The translations under genes were made by a program, and so were the position numbers. This document shows positions 45,087-55,199 of a stretch of DNA of 64,000 nucleotides, piece by piece (positions within the stretch are counted from its first letter, which is position 1; each line of letters opens with the position of its first letter). The notes under the pieces were generated by a model that saw only the letters and a program-made list of their open reading frames with translations, was not told the DNA's origin and did not search any database. Source of the DNA: Hymenobacter sp. BT559 (lineage in GTDB: Bacteria > Bacteroidota > Bacteroidia > Cytophagales > Hymenobacteraceae); contig NZ_JAELXV010000009.1 in NCBI RefSeq assembly GCF_016427535.1, positions 1 through 64,000 of the forward strand, given 5' to 3'.

Positions 45087-47354
45087 ATGGAACCTGCCAC
45101 TAAAACCGAAACCCTCGACATCGAAGGCATGACCTGCGCCTCGTGCGCGTCCTTCGTCGAGAAGTCGCTCAGTCGCACGCCGGGCGTGCAGCGGGCCATG
45201 GTCAATTTTGCCACCGAGAAGGCTACCGTGGACTACGTGCCCACCCAGGCCTCCCCGGCTACCTTAAAAGAAGCCGTTATCAACGCTGGCTACGGCGTGG
45301 TGGAGCGCCCCCCCGACATCAGCGCGGCCGAGCGCAGCGCCGAAATTGACCGGCAGAAAGCGCTGGCTTACCAGAAGCTCAAGCGTCGCTTCGGGGTAGC
45401 CGTGGGGCTGGCCCTCCTCATCATGCCCCTGAGCATGCTCATGCTCTGGCCCGCCATGATGCAGCGCGTGAACATGCAGTGGCTCAACTACGGCTTGCTC
45501 TTCCTTACGCTGCCCGTGCTGCTCTACAGCGGGCGGGAGTTCTACGAATCGGCCTGGAACGGCTTCAAGCACCGGGCGGCCAACATGGATACGCTCATTG
45601 CGGTGGGCACTGGCGCGGCCTTTCTCTACAGCCTGGCGGCTACGGTGGTGCCCGGCTTTTTCACCAGTCGGGGCTTGATGCCCGAGGTATACTACGACAC
45701 CACGGCTACCATCATTGCGTTGATTCTGCTGGGCAAGGTGCTGGAGCTGCGTGCGAAGACCCAAACGTCGTCCGCCATGCGCAGCCTGATTGGGCTGCAA
45801 GCCAAGAATGCCCGCGTGGTGCGGCCCGATGGCGCGGAAGTCGACGTACCCATCGAGCAGGTGCAGCTGGGCGACCTAGTGGTGGTGCGCCCCGGCGAGA
45901 AGGTGGCCACCGACGGCCTCATCATGGAAGGTAGTTCGGCCGTGGACGAGGCCATGCTTACGGGCGAAAGCCTGCCGGTGCAGAAGCAGGCGGGCGACCC
46001 GGTGTTCGGCGCTACGCTCAACAAAACCGGTTCCTTTCGCTTCCGCGTGACTAAGGTGGGGACCGACACCATGCTTTCACAGATTGTGAAGCTGGTGGAA
46101 GACGCCCAGGGTAGCCGCGCCCCCATTCAGCGGCTGGCCGATAAAGTCAGCGCCATTTTCGTACCCACGGTGGTAGTCATTGCCATCCTCACGTTCGTCA
46201 TCTGGTTTGATTTGGCCCCGGTCGGCACCCGGCTGCCACTGGCGCTGGTCAACTTCGTGGCCGTGCTCATCATTGCCTGCCCCTGTGCGCTGGGGCTGGC
46301 CACGCCCACGGCCATCATGGTGAGTACCGGTAAGGGCGCGGAGCATGGCGTCCTGGTGCGCAACGCCGAGGCGCTGGAAAAGGCTTACCAAGTCAACACG
46401 GTACTGCTGGATAAAACCGGCACCATTACCCGCGGCGAGCCCGCCGTGACGGATTTCTGGACGCTGCCCGACCAGCCGACCAGCCAATTGCTGCAAGTAG
46501 TGGCCGCCGTAGAGCGCCAGAGCGAACACCCGTTGGCCGAGGCCGTGGTGCGCCACGCGGAGGCGCAGGGCGGGGCGAGCCTGAGTGCCACCGGATTCCG
46601 GGCCGTGGAAGGCAAGGGAGCCGCCGCCACCGTGAACGGCCAGGCCGTGCTGATTGGCAACCGCCGCCTGCTGGCCGACGAAGGCGCAAGCCTCTCCCCT
46701 AGTCTGATAACCCAGGCCGAGCAGCTATTGAGCCAGGCTAAAACGGTGCTTTACATCGCCGTGGCGGGCCAGGCCGTGGGCCTAATCGGCGTGGCCGACA
46801 CCGTGCGCGACACCTCGGCCGCCGCCATCAAAAAGCTACAGGCGCTAGGCATTGAGGTAGTGATGATGACGGGCGACAATCCCGAAACGGCCGCCCAGGT
46901 GGCCGAGCAGGTGGGCATCACGCGCTATTTCGCCGAGGTGCTGCCCGCTGATAAAGCCGGTAAGGTGAAGGAGCTGCAAGCCGAGGGCCGCATCGTGGCC
47001 ATGGTGGGTGACGGCATCAACGACGCACCAGCGCTGGCCCAGGCCGACATTGGCCTGGCCATCGGCTCGGGTACCGACGTGGCGATGGAAGCAGCGGGCA
47101 TTACGCTCATGCGCTCCGACCTGAACGGGGTGGTCACCGCCATCGAACTAAGCCGCCAGACCATTCGGACCATCAAGCAGAACCTGTTTTTTGCGTTCAT
47201 CTACAACACGCTGGGCATTCCCGTGGCGGCCGGGCTGCTGTATCCCTTCTTTGGCATTCTGCTCTCGCCTATGCTCGCGGCCGGGGCCATGGCCCTCAGC
47301 TCGGTGTCGGTGCTGACTAACTCGCTGCGCCTGCGCGCTTTCGATAACCACTAA
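45087..47354 (+). CDS. copA: Cu(I)-exporting P1B-type ATPase CopA
   Basis: A 755-residue ATPase with one HMA domain (GMTCASC at 14-20), eight membrane helices, the actuator LTGESLPVQK, the ion path IACPCALGLATPTAIM, the phosphorylation site DKTGTITRGEP, SEHPLAEAVV and the hinge MVGDGINDAPALAQADIGLA. The final helix region NTLGIPVAAGLLYP and MALSSVSVLTNSLRLR holds the Asn and Met/Ser residues of the copper subgroup. It pumps Cu(I) or Ag(I) from the cytosol to the periplasm. A cupredoxin-like gene follows at 12 bases. The upstream 14-base motif suggests AraC-type control. Confidence 0.96.
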   Translation: MEPATKTETLDIEGMTCASCASFVEKSLSRTPGVQRAMVNFATEKATVDYVPTQASPATLKEAVINAGYGVVERPPDISAAERSAEIDRQKALAYQKLKRRFGVAVGLALLIMPLSMLMLWPAMMQRVNMQWLNYGLLFLTLPVLLYSGREFYESAWNGFKHRAANMDTLIAVGTGAAFLYSLAATVVPGFFTSRGLMPEVYYDTTATIIALILLGKVLELRAKTQTSSAMRSLIGLQAKNARVVRPDGAEVDVPIEQVQLGDLVVVRPGEKVATDGLIMEGSSAVDEAMLTGESLPVQKQAGDPVFGATLNKTGSFRFRVTKVGTDTMLSQIVKLVEDAQGSRAPIQRLADKVSAIFVPTVVVIAILTFVIWFDLAPVGTRLPLALVNFVAVLIIACPCALGLATPTAIMVSTGKGAEHGVLVRNAEALEKAYQVNTVLLDKTGTITRGEPAVTDFWTLPDQPTSQLLQVVAAVERQSEHPLAEAVVRHAEAQGGASLSATGFRAVEGKGAAATVNGQAVLIGNRRLLADEGASLSPSLITQAEQLLSQAKTVLYIAVAGQAVGLIGVADTVRDTSAAAIKKLQALGIEVVMMTGDNPETAAQVAEQVGITRYFAEVLPADKAGKVKELQAEGRIVAMVGDGINDAPALAQADIGLAIGSGTDVAMEAAGITLMRSDLNGVVTAIELSRQTIRTIKQNLFFAFIYNTLGIPVAAGLLYPFFGILLSPMLAAGAMALSSVSVLTNSLRLRAFDNH

Positions 47355-47366
47355 TTGTTGCTTGCT

Positions 47367-47744
47367 ATGGATTCGACTGCCCTTATCGTAACCGTTGCTG
47401 GCCTGGGCCTAGCGGCCTTCGTGCTCTGGTACTTCTTCTTCTCGGCCCGCCAGACGGCCAGCGCCGTGTCCACGTCGGGCGGGGTGCAGGAAGTAGCCAT
47501 CACGGTAAAGGGCGGCTATTCGCCCGATGTGATTGAGGTGGAGCGCGGCAAGCCCGTACAGCTGAGCTTTTACCGCGACGAGGAAAACAGCTGCTCCGAG
47601 GAGCTGCTGATGCCCGATTTCAGCATTCGCCGCGACCTGCCGGCTTTTAAAACCACGTTGGTGGAGCTGCTGCCCCAGCAGGCGGGCAAGTTTGAGTTTA
47701 CCTGCGGCATGGGCATGCTGCGGGGTAGCCTGGTAGTGAAGTAA
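47367..47744 (+). CDS. Membrane-anchored cupredoxin-domain protein
   Basis: A 125-residue protein from ATG 47367. An N-terminal membrane helix (ALIVTVAGLGLAAFVLWYFFF) anchors a periplasmic cupredoxin fold: EVAITVKGGYSPDVIEVERGKPVQLSFYRDE, then SCSEELLMPDFSIRRDLPAF and the C-terminal loop FEFTCGMGMLRGSLVV. Cys94-like SCSEE, and the late Cys plus two Met, would ligate copper. It probably receives or oxidises copper brought out by CopA. The gene starts 12 bases after copA and is likely co-transcribed. Confidence 0.9.
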   Translation: MDSTALIVTVAGLGLAAFVLWYFFFSARQTASAVSTSGGVQEVAITVKGGYSPDVIEVERGKPVQLSFYRDEENSCSEELLMPDFSIRRDLPAFKTTLVELLPQQAGKFEFTCGMGMLRGSLVVK

Positions 47745-47863
47745 CGGTCTTGGCTAAAAGGCAGCTGCCTAGGTTGCGGCCCCTACGCAAATTCATTAAG
47801 AGCGTAGCATACTCCTCGATTGCTGGGTCGTGGAGACAATTAGGCTGAACTATTATTTTAGCT

Positions 47864-47892
47864 TTTGCTTAATTACTTTAACACTATCTTTG
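47864..47892 (+). promoter_or_regulatory. Bacteroidota-type promoter for arsR-merTP cluster
   Basis: TTTG (47864-47867) and TATCTTTG (47885-47892) are 17 bases apart, close to the TTTG/TAnnTTTG consensus of Bacteroidota promoters. The start codon follows 14 bases after the -7 box, so the leader is very short. Confidence 0.6.
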
Positions 47893-47906
47893 CCAAAACT
47901 TCCTGT

Positions 47907-48284
47907 ATGAAAGAGACTGTGTGCGTCCGGGTGTTTGCTGATAGCCAGCACATCCAGCAATGCAAAACGCGTTTGGCTCACGCCGAGCCGGCCCTGCAGT
48001 CGTTGGCGGGGGTCTTGGCTTTAGCCGGAAACGAGGTGCGGCTGAAAATTCTCCTCCTGCTGGCAGATGAACAACAGCTGTGCGTATGCGACATCGCCGA
48101 TGTGCTAGAAATGACCGTTTCCGCCGTTTCGCAGCACCTGCGCAAGCTTAAGGATGGGGGCGTACTGCACGCCCACAAGGTGGGCCAAACGGTGTTCTAC
48201 GCCCTGAGTCAGCCTCATTTACCTATTCTGCGCCCCCTGCTAGCTGGCTTACCGGCTGCTCCTGTTTCTCACTACGCCCAATGA
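47907..48284 (+). CDS. ArsR-family metal-responsive repressor
   Basis: A 125-residue winged-helix repressor from ATG 47907; a longer frame adds 14 residues that overlap the promoter. The fold is clear: LAGNEVRLKILLLLADEQQ, the metal site LCVCDIADVL (CVC, alpha3-type thiolate site known to sense As/Sb/Cd/Pb), the recognition helix MTVSAVSQHLRKLKDGG and the wing VLHAHKVGQTVFYAL. Its stop overlaps merTP by 4 bases (ATGA). It therefore probably controls the mercury-type genes behind it and is released from DNA by thiophilic metal. Confidence 0.92.
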   Translation: MKETVCVRVFADSQHIQQCKTRLAHAEPALQSLAGVLALAGNEVRLKILLLLADEQQLCVCDIADVLEMTVSAVSQHLRKLKDGGVLHAHKVGQTVFYALSQPHLPILRPLLAGLPAAPVSHYAQ

Positions 48285-48898
48285 ATCAGTCCCCTCCCTC
48301 CGCCGACAAGCGCCTAGTGGGCGCGGGTGTGCTAGCCTCGCTCGCGGCTTCCCTCTGCTGCATTACGCCCTTGCTGGCCGTTGTTGGCGGGCTGGGCGGC
48401 GTGGCCTCGTCTTTTTCCTGGCTTGAGCCCTTCCGGCCCTATATGATTTTGCTGACGGTGGGCGTGCTGGGCTTCGCCTGGTACCAACAGCTAAGACCCC
48501 GGCCGGCCGATGATTGCGGCTGCGCGGTGGATGCGAAATCAACTTTTGTCCAATCCAAGGGCTTTCTGGGCGTAGTTACCCTGCTAGCGGCGCTGCTGCT
48601 GGCCTTTCCTTACTACGGCGCGAAGCTGTACCCCTCATCGGCTACGCCGGCGCCGCTGGCCACGAATGAGGCCGCGCCGGTCTGGCAAACGGCGAACTAC
48701 CGCATCGGCGGTATGACCTGCGAAGCTTGCGCTAAACACGTCGAGCACGTGGTGCAGCAGTTGCCAGGAGTGCAGGCCGTGACCGTTTCCTACGCGCAGG
48801 GCACCGCGCAGGTCCGCTTTGATGCGGCCAAAAGCCCCGCCGCGCACGTGGTGCAAGCCATTGATGGCACCGGCTACCGGGTGCTGGCTACACATTAA
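48281..48898 (+). CDS. merTP: MerTP fusion, mercuric ion transporter
   Basis: A 205-residue fusion of MerT and MerP. The MerT part has a Cys pair in the first helix (SLCCITPLL, Cys26-27), two more helices and a cytoplasmic CGCAVD. The MerP-like HMA domain holds GMTCEACAKHVEHV at 144-157. It takes Hg(II) from the periplasm into the cytosol. No MerA reductase is found beside it, so the ion would not be detoxified by a neighbouring gene. It is coupled to the ArsR gene upstream by a 4-base overlap, and a GDCC protein gene follows. Confidence 0.9.
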   Translation: MNQSPPSADKRLVGAGVLASLAASLCCITPLLAVVGGLGGVASSFSWLEPFRPYMILLTVGVLGFAWYQQLRPRPADDCGCAVDAKSTFVQSKGFLGVVTLLAALLLAFPYYGAKLYPSSATPAPLATNEAAPVWQTANYRIGGMTCEACAKHVEHVVQQLPGVQAVTVSYAQGTAQVRFDAAKSPAAHVVQAIDGTGYRVLATH

Positions 48899-48912
48899 CC
48901 TCCTGCTGTATC

Positions 48913-49146
48913 ATGCTCACACTCGAACCAAAAGTTCCCCTACTCACCTCCGTTTTGACGTGCCCAGTGTGCGGCCACGCGCAAGCGGAACAGATGCCGA
49001 CCGATGCTTGCCAGTACTTCTATGAATGCACGAGCTGCCACACGGTGCTGAAGCCCTTAGCCGGCGACTGCTGTGTATACTGTTCCTATGGTTCCGTGCC
49101 TTGCCCGCCCATTCAGGTGCAAGGCCCCGGTAGCTGCTGTGGCTGA
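48913..49146 (+). CDS. GDCCVxC-domain small Cys-rich protein
   Basis: A 77-residue protein with four Cys pairs: LTCPVCGHAQ, a central FYECTSCHTVLKP, then the signature GDCCVYCSYGSVPCPPIQ and a final SCCG. The family is often found directly after MerT or MerTP in Bacteroidota and other groups, and its product probably binds thiophilic metal in the cytosol. The gene begins 14 bases after merTP. Confidence 0.88.
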   Translation: MLTLEPKVPLLTSVLTCPVCGHAQAEQMPTDACQYFYECTSCHTVLKPLAGDCCVYCSYGSVPCPPIQVQGPGSCCG

Positions 49147-49204
49147 GGTACCTGGTTACTACTAATACAAAAGCCTTTAACTAAGGCCAATACTAGCGCA
49201 TCCT

Positions 49205-49828
49205 ATGCAAGCAGATAGCAGTGTTTCCCAGGTGCTGCCGCCGCCCGACGCGTACCGACTACTGATTAAGAATATGGTGTGCCCGCAGTGCATCCGGGTG
49301 GTGGGCGAAGACCTGGCGGCGCTGGGCCTGCGCGTGCACCGCGTAGCGCTGGGGGAGGCTGACGTGTCCACGCCCGATGGCACGGCGCCCGACTATGTCG
49401 CTATCCGGACCAGCCTGCAGGAGGCCGGGTTCGAGCTGCTGGAAGACCCGCGCGCCCAATTGGTAGACCGCATCAAAACGCTGCTGGTAGCCCTGATTCA
49501 CTACCCCTCGCCGGGTCCCCGCCTGCTTAACTACTCCGATTACTTGGTGGAGCGCCTGGGCAAGGACTACCACTATCTTTCCCATTTATTCTCCGCTTCC
49601 GAAGGCCTCACGATTGAGAAATTCATCATCCGCCAGAAGGTGGAGCGCGCCAAAGAGTTGATTGGCTACGGCGAGCTGAGCATGGCCGAAGTGGCGCAGC
49701 AGCTAGGTTACAGCAGCCCCGCCCACCTCTCGCGGCAATTCCGACAGGTCACGGGCATTACGCCCACTGAGTATCAGCGCCTAGGCCCCGCCAGCCCCGC
49801 CCGCCGCAGTCTGGATTCGCTGATTTAG
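49205..49828 (+). CDS. AraC-family regulator with HMA-like N-terminal domain
   Basis: A 207-residue regulator, a paralogue of the one at 33596. The N-terminal sensor YRLLIKNMVCPQCIRVVGEDLAALGLRVHRVALGEADV keeps the full Cys-Pro-Gln-Cys metal motif of HMA-type domains. The C-terminal AraC part shows GLTIEKFIIRQKVERAKELI and MAEVAQQLGYSSPAHLSRQF and RQVTGITPTEY. It lies after the mercury-type cluster but has its own 55-base gap. The presence of CPxC suggests that it directly senses Cu(I) or a similar ion. The shared 14-base motif is a candidate operator. Confidence 0.9.
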   Translation: MQADSSVSQVLPPPDAYRLLIKNMVCPQCIRVVGEDLAALGLRVHRVALGEADVSTPDGTAPDYVAIRTSLQEAGFELLEDPRAQLVDRIKTLLVALIHYPSPGPRLLNYSDYLVERLGKDYHYLSHLFSASEGLTIEKFIIRQKVERAKELIGYGELSMAEVAQQLGYSSPAHLSRQFRQVTGITPTEYQRLGPASPARRSLDSLI

Positions 49829-49870
49829 GGCTGCAGGGTGCCTTCCATTCCAGTATCTGAGGAGTAAAGC

Positions 49871-49903
49871 GCAGCCGCTCGTTTAACGGGCGGCTGCTTT
49901 TTT
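49871..49903 (+). terminator. Rho-independent terminator
   Basis: Arms GCAGCCGC (49871-49878) and GCGGCTGC (49890-49897) with an 11-base loop and a run of T after. It ends the transcript of the regulator gene and sits right before the ATG at 49904, which argues that the next gene starts later. Confidence 0.8.
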
Positions 49904-49948
49904 ATGTTGATGAGGGTAGAACCTAGGCTCACCCTCGCAACCCTGCTC

Positions 49949-51691
49949 ATGACCCGACAGCTACTCGTAGAATTCAAGGACTTATTTCGTGGCGACACGC
50001 CACCCGTTGCCGTGCTGCTGGATGGCATTAGCCGTTTGGACCGTTTACAGGGCGTTTCGCACCTGCTCGGCTACCTAAGCCAAACAGCGGCCCCCAAACG
50101 GGACTACGTGCTGGACATGCAGCAGATTTTCGGGCCGTCCAACGAGGCCTTTGGCGGTCAGGTCTATCATTCGACCCTGGCCTTGGCAAGCCGCAAGAGC
50201 ACCAAGCTCAATTTCTTCCACCCCAAAACGACGCTTCAGCTGTTCGGCCACTGCTTCGATATGCCGGAGGGCCCTGTGACTCAAACGGAGGCGGAGGTGG
50301 AACGAAACGTGTTCACGGCCTGCCTGGTGCTGAACGGGGCCTACATCCGGGAACAATACCAAGCCATGACCGTCGCCCGGCAGCTGCTGCCACACCAGCC
50401 CCTTGCGGCGGCTGCCCTGGCAGGTACCTTCTCGGATTTTGAGTTGATAAACCACCGCTTGCCTCATATTGCCATGCTCCAACTTATCAAGTCGGTGCGG
50501 CTATTCGAGTTTCTGGAGGCCGAGCCCCGCTTCGCCCCGTTGCTGGGGGCCTTTCTGCAGCGCTTCAACTGCGAGAACTGGCAAGCATTCTTCCGGCAGC
50601 TAAGCGGCATTATCAAGCCCGTGACTCAGGCCGAAACCGCCGGCCGTATTGCCGTGGAGGTGCCGCCAGGACCAGATTATGATGAGGCTTGCGCATTCCT
50701 GCGGCACTTCACCTTACCAGAAGGGCAGCCCCTGGATATGGCGGACTTTACCAGCCTGCGCACAACGCCGCTGTGCGAGGAGTCGCCGGGTACCTTCGTG
50801 CTGGAGTACCCGGTACTGGTTTTGGAAACCCTGCATAAGGGCCTGTACTTCCAGTTTAGCGCCGCAAACCGAACCCTACCCAAAGGCCAGCGCGAGACAG
50901 ACTGGCGCTCCGTGTACTGCGACCTGTTTTCGGAGCAATACCTGATGTACCTGCTGCTGAATGCCACCTTTCGGGGCCGGGGCCTGGCCCTGAGCGGGAA
51001 GACCATCTTCGAGGAATGGCAGCTGAAAGGGCAGTCCGAGCCGGACTATTATTTCCGCCACGATAGCCGCGCCGTGCTGTTTGAGTCGAAAGACGTGCTG
51101 GTGCACAAGGATGCCAAGGCGGGCCACGACTTCGCTACCTATCTGGACGAGGTAAAGAAGAAGTTTTACGAAGATGACGAGGGCCACCCCAAAGCCGCAA
51201 GGCAGCTGGCTAACAATGTGGAGCGCCTGCTGCGCAAGCAGCTGCCGTTCGATACTGATTTTGACCCGGCCGAGCTGATAATCTACCCGGTGCTGGTCGT
51301 GCACGACCGGCTCTACAACCAGCCCGGCCTGAATGTGGTCGTCAACGACTGGTTTCAGGAGGAGCTGGCCAAGCTGGCGCAGCAGGGTCTACCCGTACAC
51401 CACGTGCGCCCGCTCATTATTATCGACGTCGACACGCTGCTTGCCTACCACGAAGACTTCCGGGATGGGCGGCTGGTGTTCGAAGACATGCTGGAAGAGT
51501 ACGTCGCTTATCTGCATACCCCGGCTTGGGCGGGCATCAGCCCGGCGGCGGACGAGCAGCGGCAAATGCAGGGTGTTCATCCCTTCGCGCTATTCCTGGA
51601 GAACTACGCCGAAAAGCGCGATATGCTGGGCATTCCCAAAGAGATGCTGTACCAGATTCTGCCCATCATCAACCGGGGGGCAGAAGACTAG
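49949..51691 (+). CDS. Hypothetical protein with PD-(D/E)xK-like core
   Basis: About 580 residues from ATG 49949; an ATG at 49904 would add 15 residues but lies directly on the T-run of the terminator. The central-to-late region has EPDYYFRHDSRAVLFESKD: Asp366 and 13 residues later Glu379-Ser-Lys381 (numbered from 49949), the order of a PD-(D/E)xK nuclease core. A Lys-rich helix follows (YLDEVKKKFYEDDEGHPKAARQ), then IIYPVLVVHDRLYNQ. The N-terminal half is helical. No signal peptide. Not recognised as a named family; it could be a defence or mobile-element nuclease. Confidence 0.7.
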   Translation: MTRQLLVEFKDLFRGDTPPVAVLLDGISRLDRLQGVSHLLGYLSQTAAPKRDYVLDMQQIFGPSNEAFGGQVYHSTLALASRKSTKLNFFHPKTTLQLFGHCFDMPEGPVTQTEAEVERNVFTACLVLNGAYIREQYQAMTVARQLLPHQPLAAAALAGTFSDFELINHRLPHIAMLQLIKSVRLFEFLEAEPRFAPLLGAFLQRFNCENWQAFFRQLSGIIKPVTQAETAGRIAVEVPPGPDYDEACAFLRHFTLPEGQPLDMADFTSLRTTPLCEESPGTFVLEYPVLVLETLHKGLYFQFSAANRTLPKGQRETDWRSVYCDLFSEQYLMYLLLNATFRGRGLALSGKTIFEEWQLKGQSEPDYYFRHDSRAVLFESKDVLVHKDAKAGHDFATYLDEVKKKFYEDDEGHPKAARQLANNVERLLRKQLPFDTDFDPAELIIYPVLVVHDRLYNQPGLNVVVNDWFQEELAKLAQQGLPVHHVRPLIIIDVDTLLAYHEDFRDGRLVFEDMLEEYVAYLHTPAWAGISPAADEQRQMQGVHPFALFLENYAEKRDMLGIPKEMLYQILPIINRGAED

Positions 51692-51743
51692 TGCGGCGCT
51701 AAAATATGGCTCGCAGTTGAGGTAGCGGCGTTTTGCAGCACAC

Positions 51744-51757
51744 AAATTATGCAAGTC
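51744..51757 (+). promoter_or_regulatory. Shared copper-regulon motif upstream of DUF305 gene
   Basis: AAATTATGCAAGTC, identical over 14 bases to the copy at 44959-44972 upstream of copA, lies 78 bases before the DUF305 start codon. Confidence 0.6.
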
Positions 51758-51834
51758 GGGGGGGCTGTCCTGCAAATCCTGGGTAGTAGACAGCCGTTTC
51801 AGAAATCAGGAAAACTTCACCTTACCCTGATTTT

Positions 51835-52464
51835 ATGAAAAGGATATTTCGACTCCCCCTGCTGTCGCTGTTGCTGCTGGGCTTAGCTACGGTGTCGTGC
51901 AAAAAGGACGACGTAGATGGATTGCAGGTGCAGGCCCACGACGACAGCACCATGATGACCATCATGCACACCATGATGAAGCAGATGGACGCCATGACGC
52001 CAACCCAAGACCCTGATAACGATTTTGCTATGATGATGGTAATGCACCATCAGGGGGCCATTAACATGAGCCAGGAAGAGCTTAAAAACGGTACCAATAC
52101 CGATATGAAGGCGATGGCCCAGGGTATTATCGACTCGCAGCAAAAAGAGATAACGCAGTTTCAGGCTTTCCTGAGCAGCCACCAGCCCCAGGCGCCGGCC
52201 GTGCCCCAGTTCAGCGCGCTGCAGATGGCCAACATGATGCGAATGAGCCAGGCGAATGACCTGCGTCCTCTAACCGGTGACACTGACTTTGACTTTGCGC
52301 AGCTTATGGTAGACCACCACAGCAGCGCTATCGAGAACTCCGATGCGGAACTCAAATACGGTCGGCAGGCCACTACCAAAACGCTGGCCCAGCAAATTAT
52401 CGACGAGCAGAAGTCGGAGATTACGATGCTGCAAACTTGGCTGCTTGCGCATAAAAAGTACTAG
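51835..52464 (+). CDS. Double DUF305 lipoprotein
   Basis: A 209-residue periplasmic lipoprotein (LLLLGLATVSCKK, lipid Cys22). Two DUF305 units follow: DFAMMMVMHHQGAINMSQEE with MAQGIIDSQQKEI, and DFAQLMVDHHSSAIENSDAE with LAQQIIDEQKSEI. A Met-rich start (MMTIMHTMMKQMDAM) precedes them. Unlike the protein at 40552 it lacks a heavy-metal-binding domain. Met and His clusters suit copper binding. It has its own motif-bearing upstream region and a strong terminator. Confidence 0.9.
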   Translation: MKRIFRLPLLSLLLLGLATVSCKKDDVDGLQVQAHDDSTMMTIMHTMMKQMDAMTPTQDPDNDFAMMMVMHHQGAINMSQEELKNGTNTDMKAMAQGIIDSQQKEITQFQAFLSSHQPQAPAVPQFSALQMANMMRMSQANDLRPLTGDTDFDFAQLMVDHHSSAIENSDAELKYGRQATTKTLAQQIIDEQKSEITMLQTWLLAHKKY

Positions 52465-52484
52465 CCCCTACTTACCTGGCAGGC

Positions 52485-52513
52485 AAGGCGGTTCATTCGA
52501 ACCGCCTTTTTTG
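52485..52513 (+). terminator. Rho-independent terminator
   Basis: Perfect arms AAGGCGGTTC (52485-52494) and GAACCGCCTT (52499-52508) with loop ATTC and a T-run. It ends the DUF305 transcript. Confidence 0.9.
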
Positions 52514-52612
52514 TTTTTCACCAATCCGGGTGATTGAGCTGCTCCGTTATCCCCGGCTTGCGAACCAGGCAGATTAACGCATCTTCGTAGTTCCATTTAT
52601 CCCACCCGATTT

Positions 52613-53863
<1,251 letters not shown>

Positions 53864-53874
53864 GGCTATTACGA

Positions 53875-54723
53875 ATGTTAAGCGACCCGATACTTGCCGC
53901 CATTCTACACGGTCACTATCCGCCTATGAGCCTCTGCGACTACTCCAGCTATCTATCCCAACGGGTATACCGGCACCTGTCGGATGTTTTTCGCTACGAG
54001 TTGAGCTTTTCGGAGTTGGGCATGACTGACCATTTCATCCTGGATTTGGTTAGGTTCGCCCACCGGCGCAGTCCAGCCACAATCAAGGTCTACAAAACGT
54101 CGTGGCCGGTAGAAACCGCGTTTGGCAATGACATCGATTTGTTTGTGGGGGACGGAACCGGACAATACGACTGGTACGCGCTGCAAGCCAAGGTGATGTC
54201 GCACGAAGGGGAGTTCAATGACTTGAAAGTGAAGGTCAAGGGCGAGCTACACCAGTGGCACAAGCTGCTGTTGCACGAGCGGCTGTTCGGCAGTCAGGCC
54301 TTTTACTTATTGTACGTGGGGAAGTCGAAGACCAACTTTCCACCAACCCGACCCACGAAGCAAGATTGCCATGGGGTGGTGGCCCCCATTGGCGACTATG
54401 GCCTGAGCTTGGTGAAAGCGCTCGACATTTATAAGACGGTCACGCGGACTACTCCCATGAAATTCAGCGACGTATTTCCGGACCTTGTGGAACCCCTACG
54501 GAGCATTTTCTGCTGTCCTCGCCCATTGCCGCCGACTGCAAAAAAGTACAGTGAGGCTGAGATATTCTCGCCTGCTTACCGGCAGGTCTATGCGCGGGAG
54601 AAAAGAGACGCGAGTTCCCGGGACTATAACGCTTTAGACCATGTTCTGCCCGATGGCTTTGCCCCGCTCCGTATCCTGATTGACCTCAATCCAGACTTAG
54701 CAGACGGGAAAACTCCCAGCTAG
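53875..54723 (+). CDS. DUF6615-like putative nuclease
   Basis: About 282 residues from ATG 53875; a longer frame back to 53806 overlaps the upstream gene. The N-terminal part has YELSFSELGMTDHFILDLVRFA, similar to the ELTxTD start of DUF6615. It continues FGNDIDLFVGDGTGQYDWYALQAKVM (Asp88, then Gln104-Ala-Lys106), the variant PD-(D/E)xK core with Gln-x-Lys that is seen in that family. It follows the restriction-like gene by 11 bases. The pair may be one functional unit, possibly a host-defence module, but this is inferred. Confidence 0.65.
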   Translation: MLSDPILAAILHGHYPPMSLCDYSSYLSQRVYRHLSDVFRYELSFSELGMTDHFILDLVRFAHRRSPATIKVYKTSWPVETAFGNDIDLFVGDGTGQYDWYALQAKVMSHEGEFNDLKVKVKGELHQWHKLLLHERLFGSQAFYLLYVGKSKTNFPPTRPTKQDCHGVVAPIGDYGLSLVKALDIYKTVTRTTPMKFSDVFPDLVEPLRSIFCCPRPLPPTAKKYSEAEIFSPAYRQVYAREKRDASSRDYNALDHVLPDGFAPLRILIDLNPDLADGKTPS

Positions 54724-54743
54724 CCGCCAGCACCTCGCTAGCG

Positions 54744-55175
54744 CTATGCCGGCTGAAACTGCGCCTGCACGAAGTCGTGAGCGTAGGCTTTCACCTGGTT
54801 GCGCACCGCACGGAACTGCTCCATAATTTCTTCCTCACTGCCCGTGGCTTTGGCCGGGTCCGGAAAGTTGTGGTGCAGCTTTTTCGCGGTGGACGGAAAT
54901 ACCGGGCACACCTCGTTGGCGTGGTCGCACACGGTCAGCACGTAGTCGAACGGCACGTGGGCATACTCATCCACGTGGTTGCTGGTGTGCTGGGAGATAT
55001 CTACCCCGTCCTCCGCCATTACGCGCACGGCGCGAGGGTTGAGGCCATGGACTTCGACGCCCGCGCTGTACACGGCGGCGCGGTCGCCCAGTTCTTGCGT
55101 GAGGTAGCCGTGCAGCAGCTGGCTGCGGCAGGAGTTGCCAGTGCATAGCACCAGCACATTTTTCTTGTCAGACAT
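54744..55175 (-). CDS. arsC: Arsenate reductase, thioredoxin-coupled type
   Basis: A 143-residue enzyme of the low-molecular-weight phosphatase fold that reduces arsenate to arsenite. The P-loop is CTGNSCRS (Cys11 to Arg17), and the redox Cys lie in VLTVCDHANEVCP. DPAKATGSEEE is the conserved Asp-Pro loop. It takes electrons from thioredoxin. It is the last gene of the arsenic operon, 24 bases after the ACR3 gene. Confidence 0.95.
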   Translation of the reverse strand: MSDKKNVLVLCTGNSCRSQLLHGYLTQELGDRAAVYSAGVEVHGLNPRAVRVMAEDGVDISQHTSNHVDEYAHVPFDYVLTVCDHANEVCPVFPSTAKKLHHNFPDPAKATGSEEEIMEQFRAVRNQVKAYAHDFVQAQFQPA

Positions 55176-55199
55176 AAGAAAGGGAAAAAGGAAGGTGAA

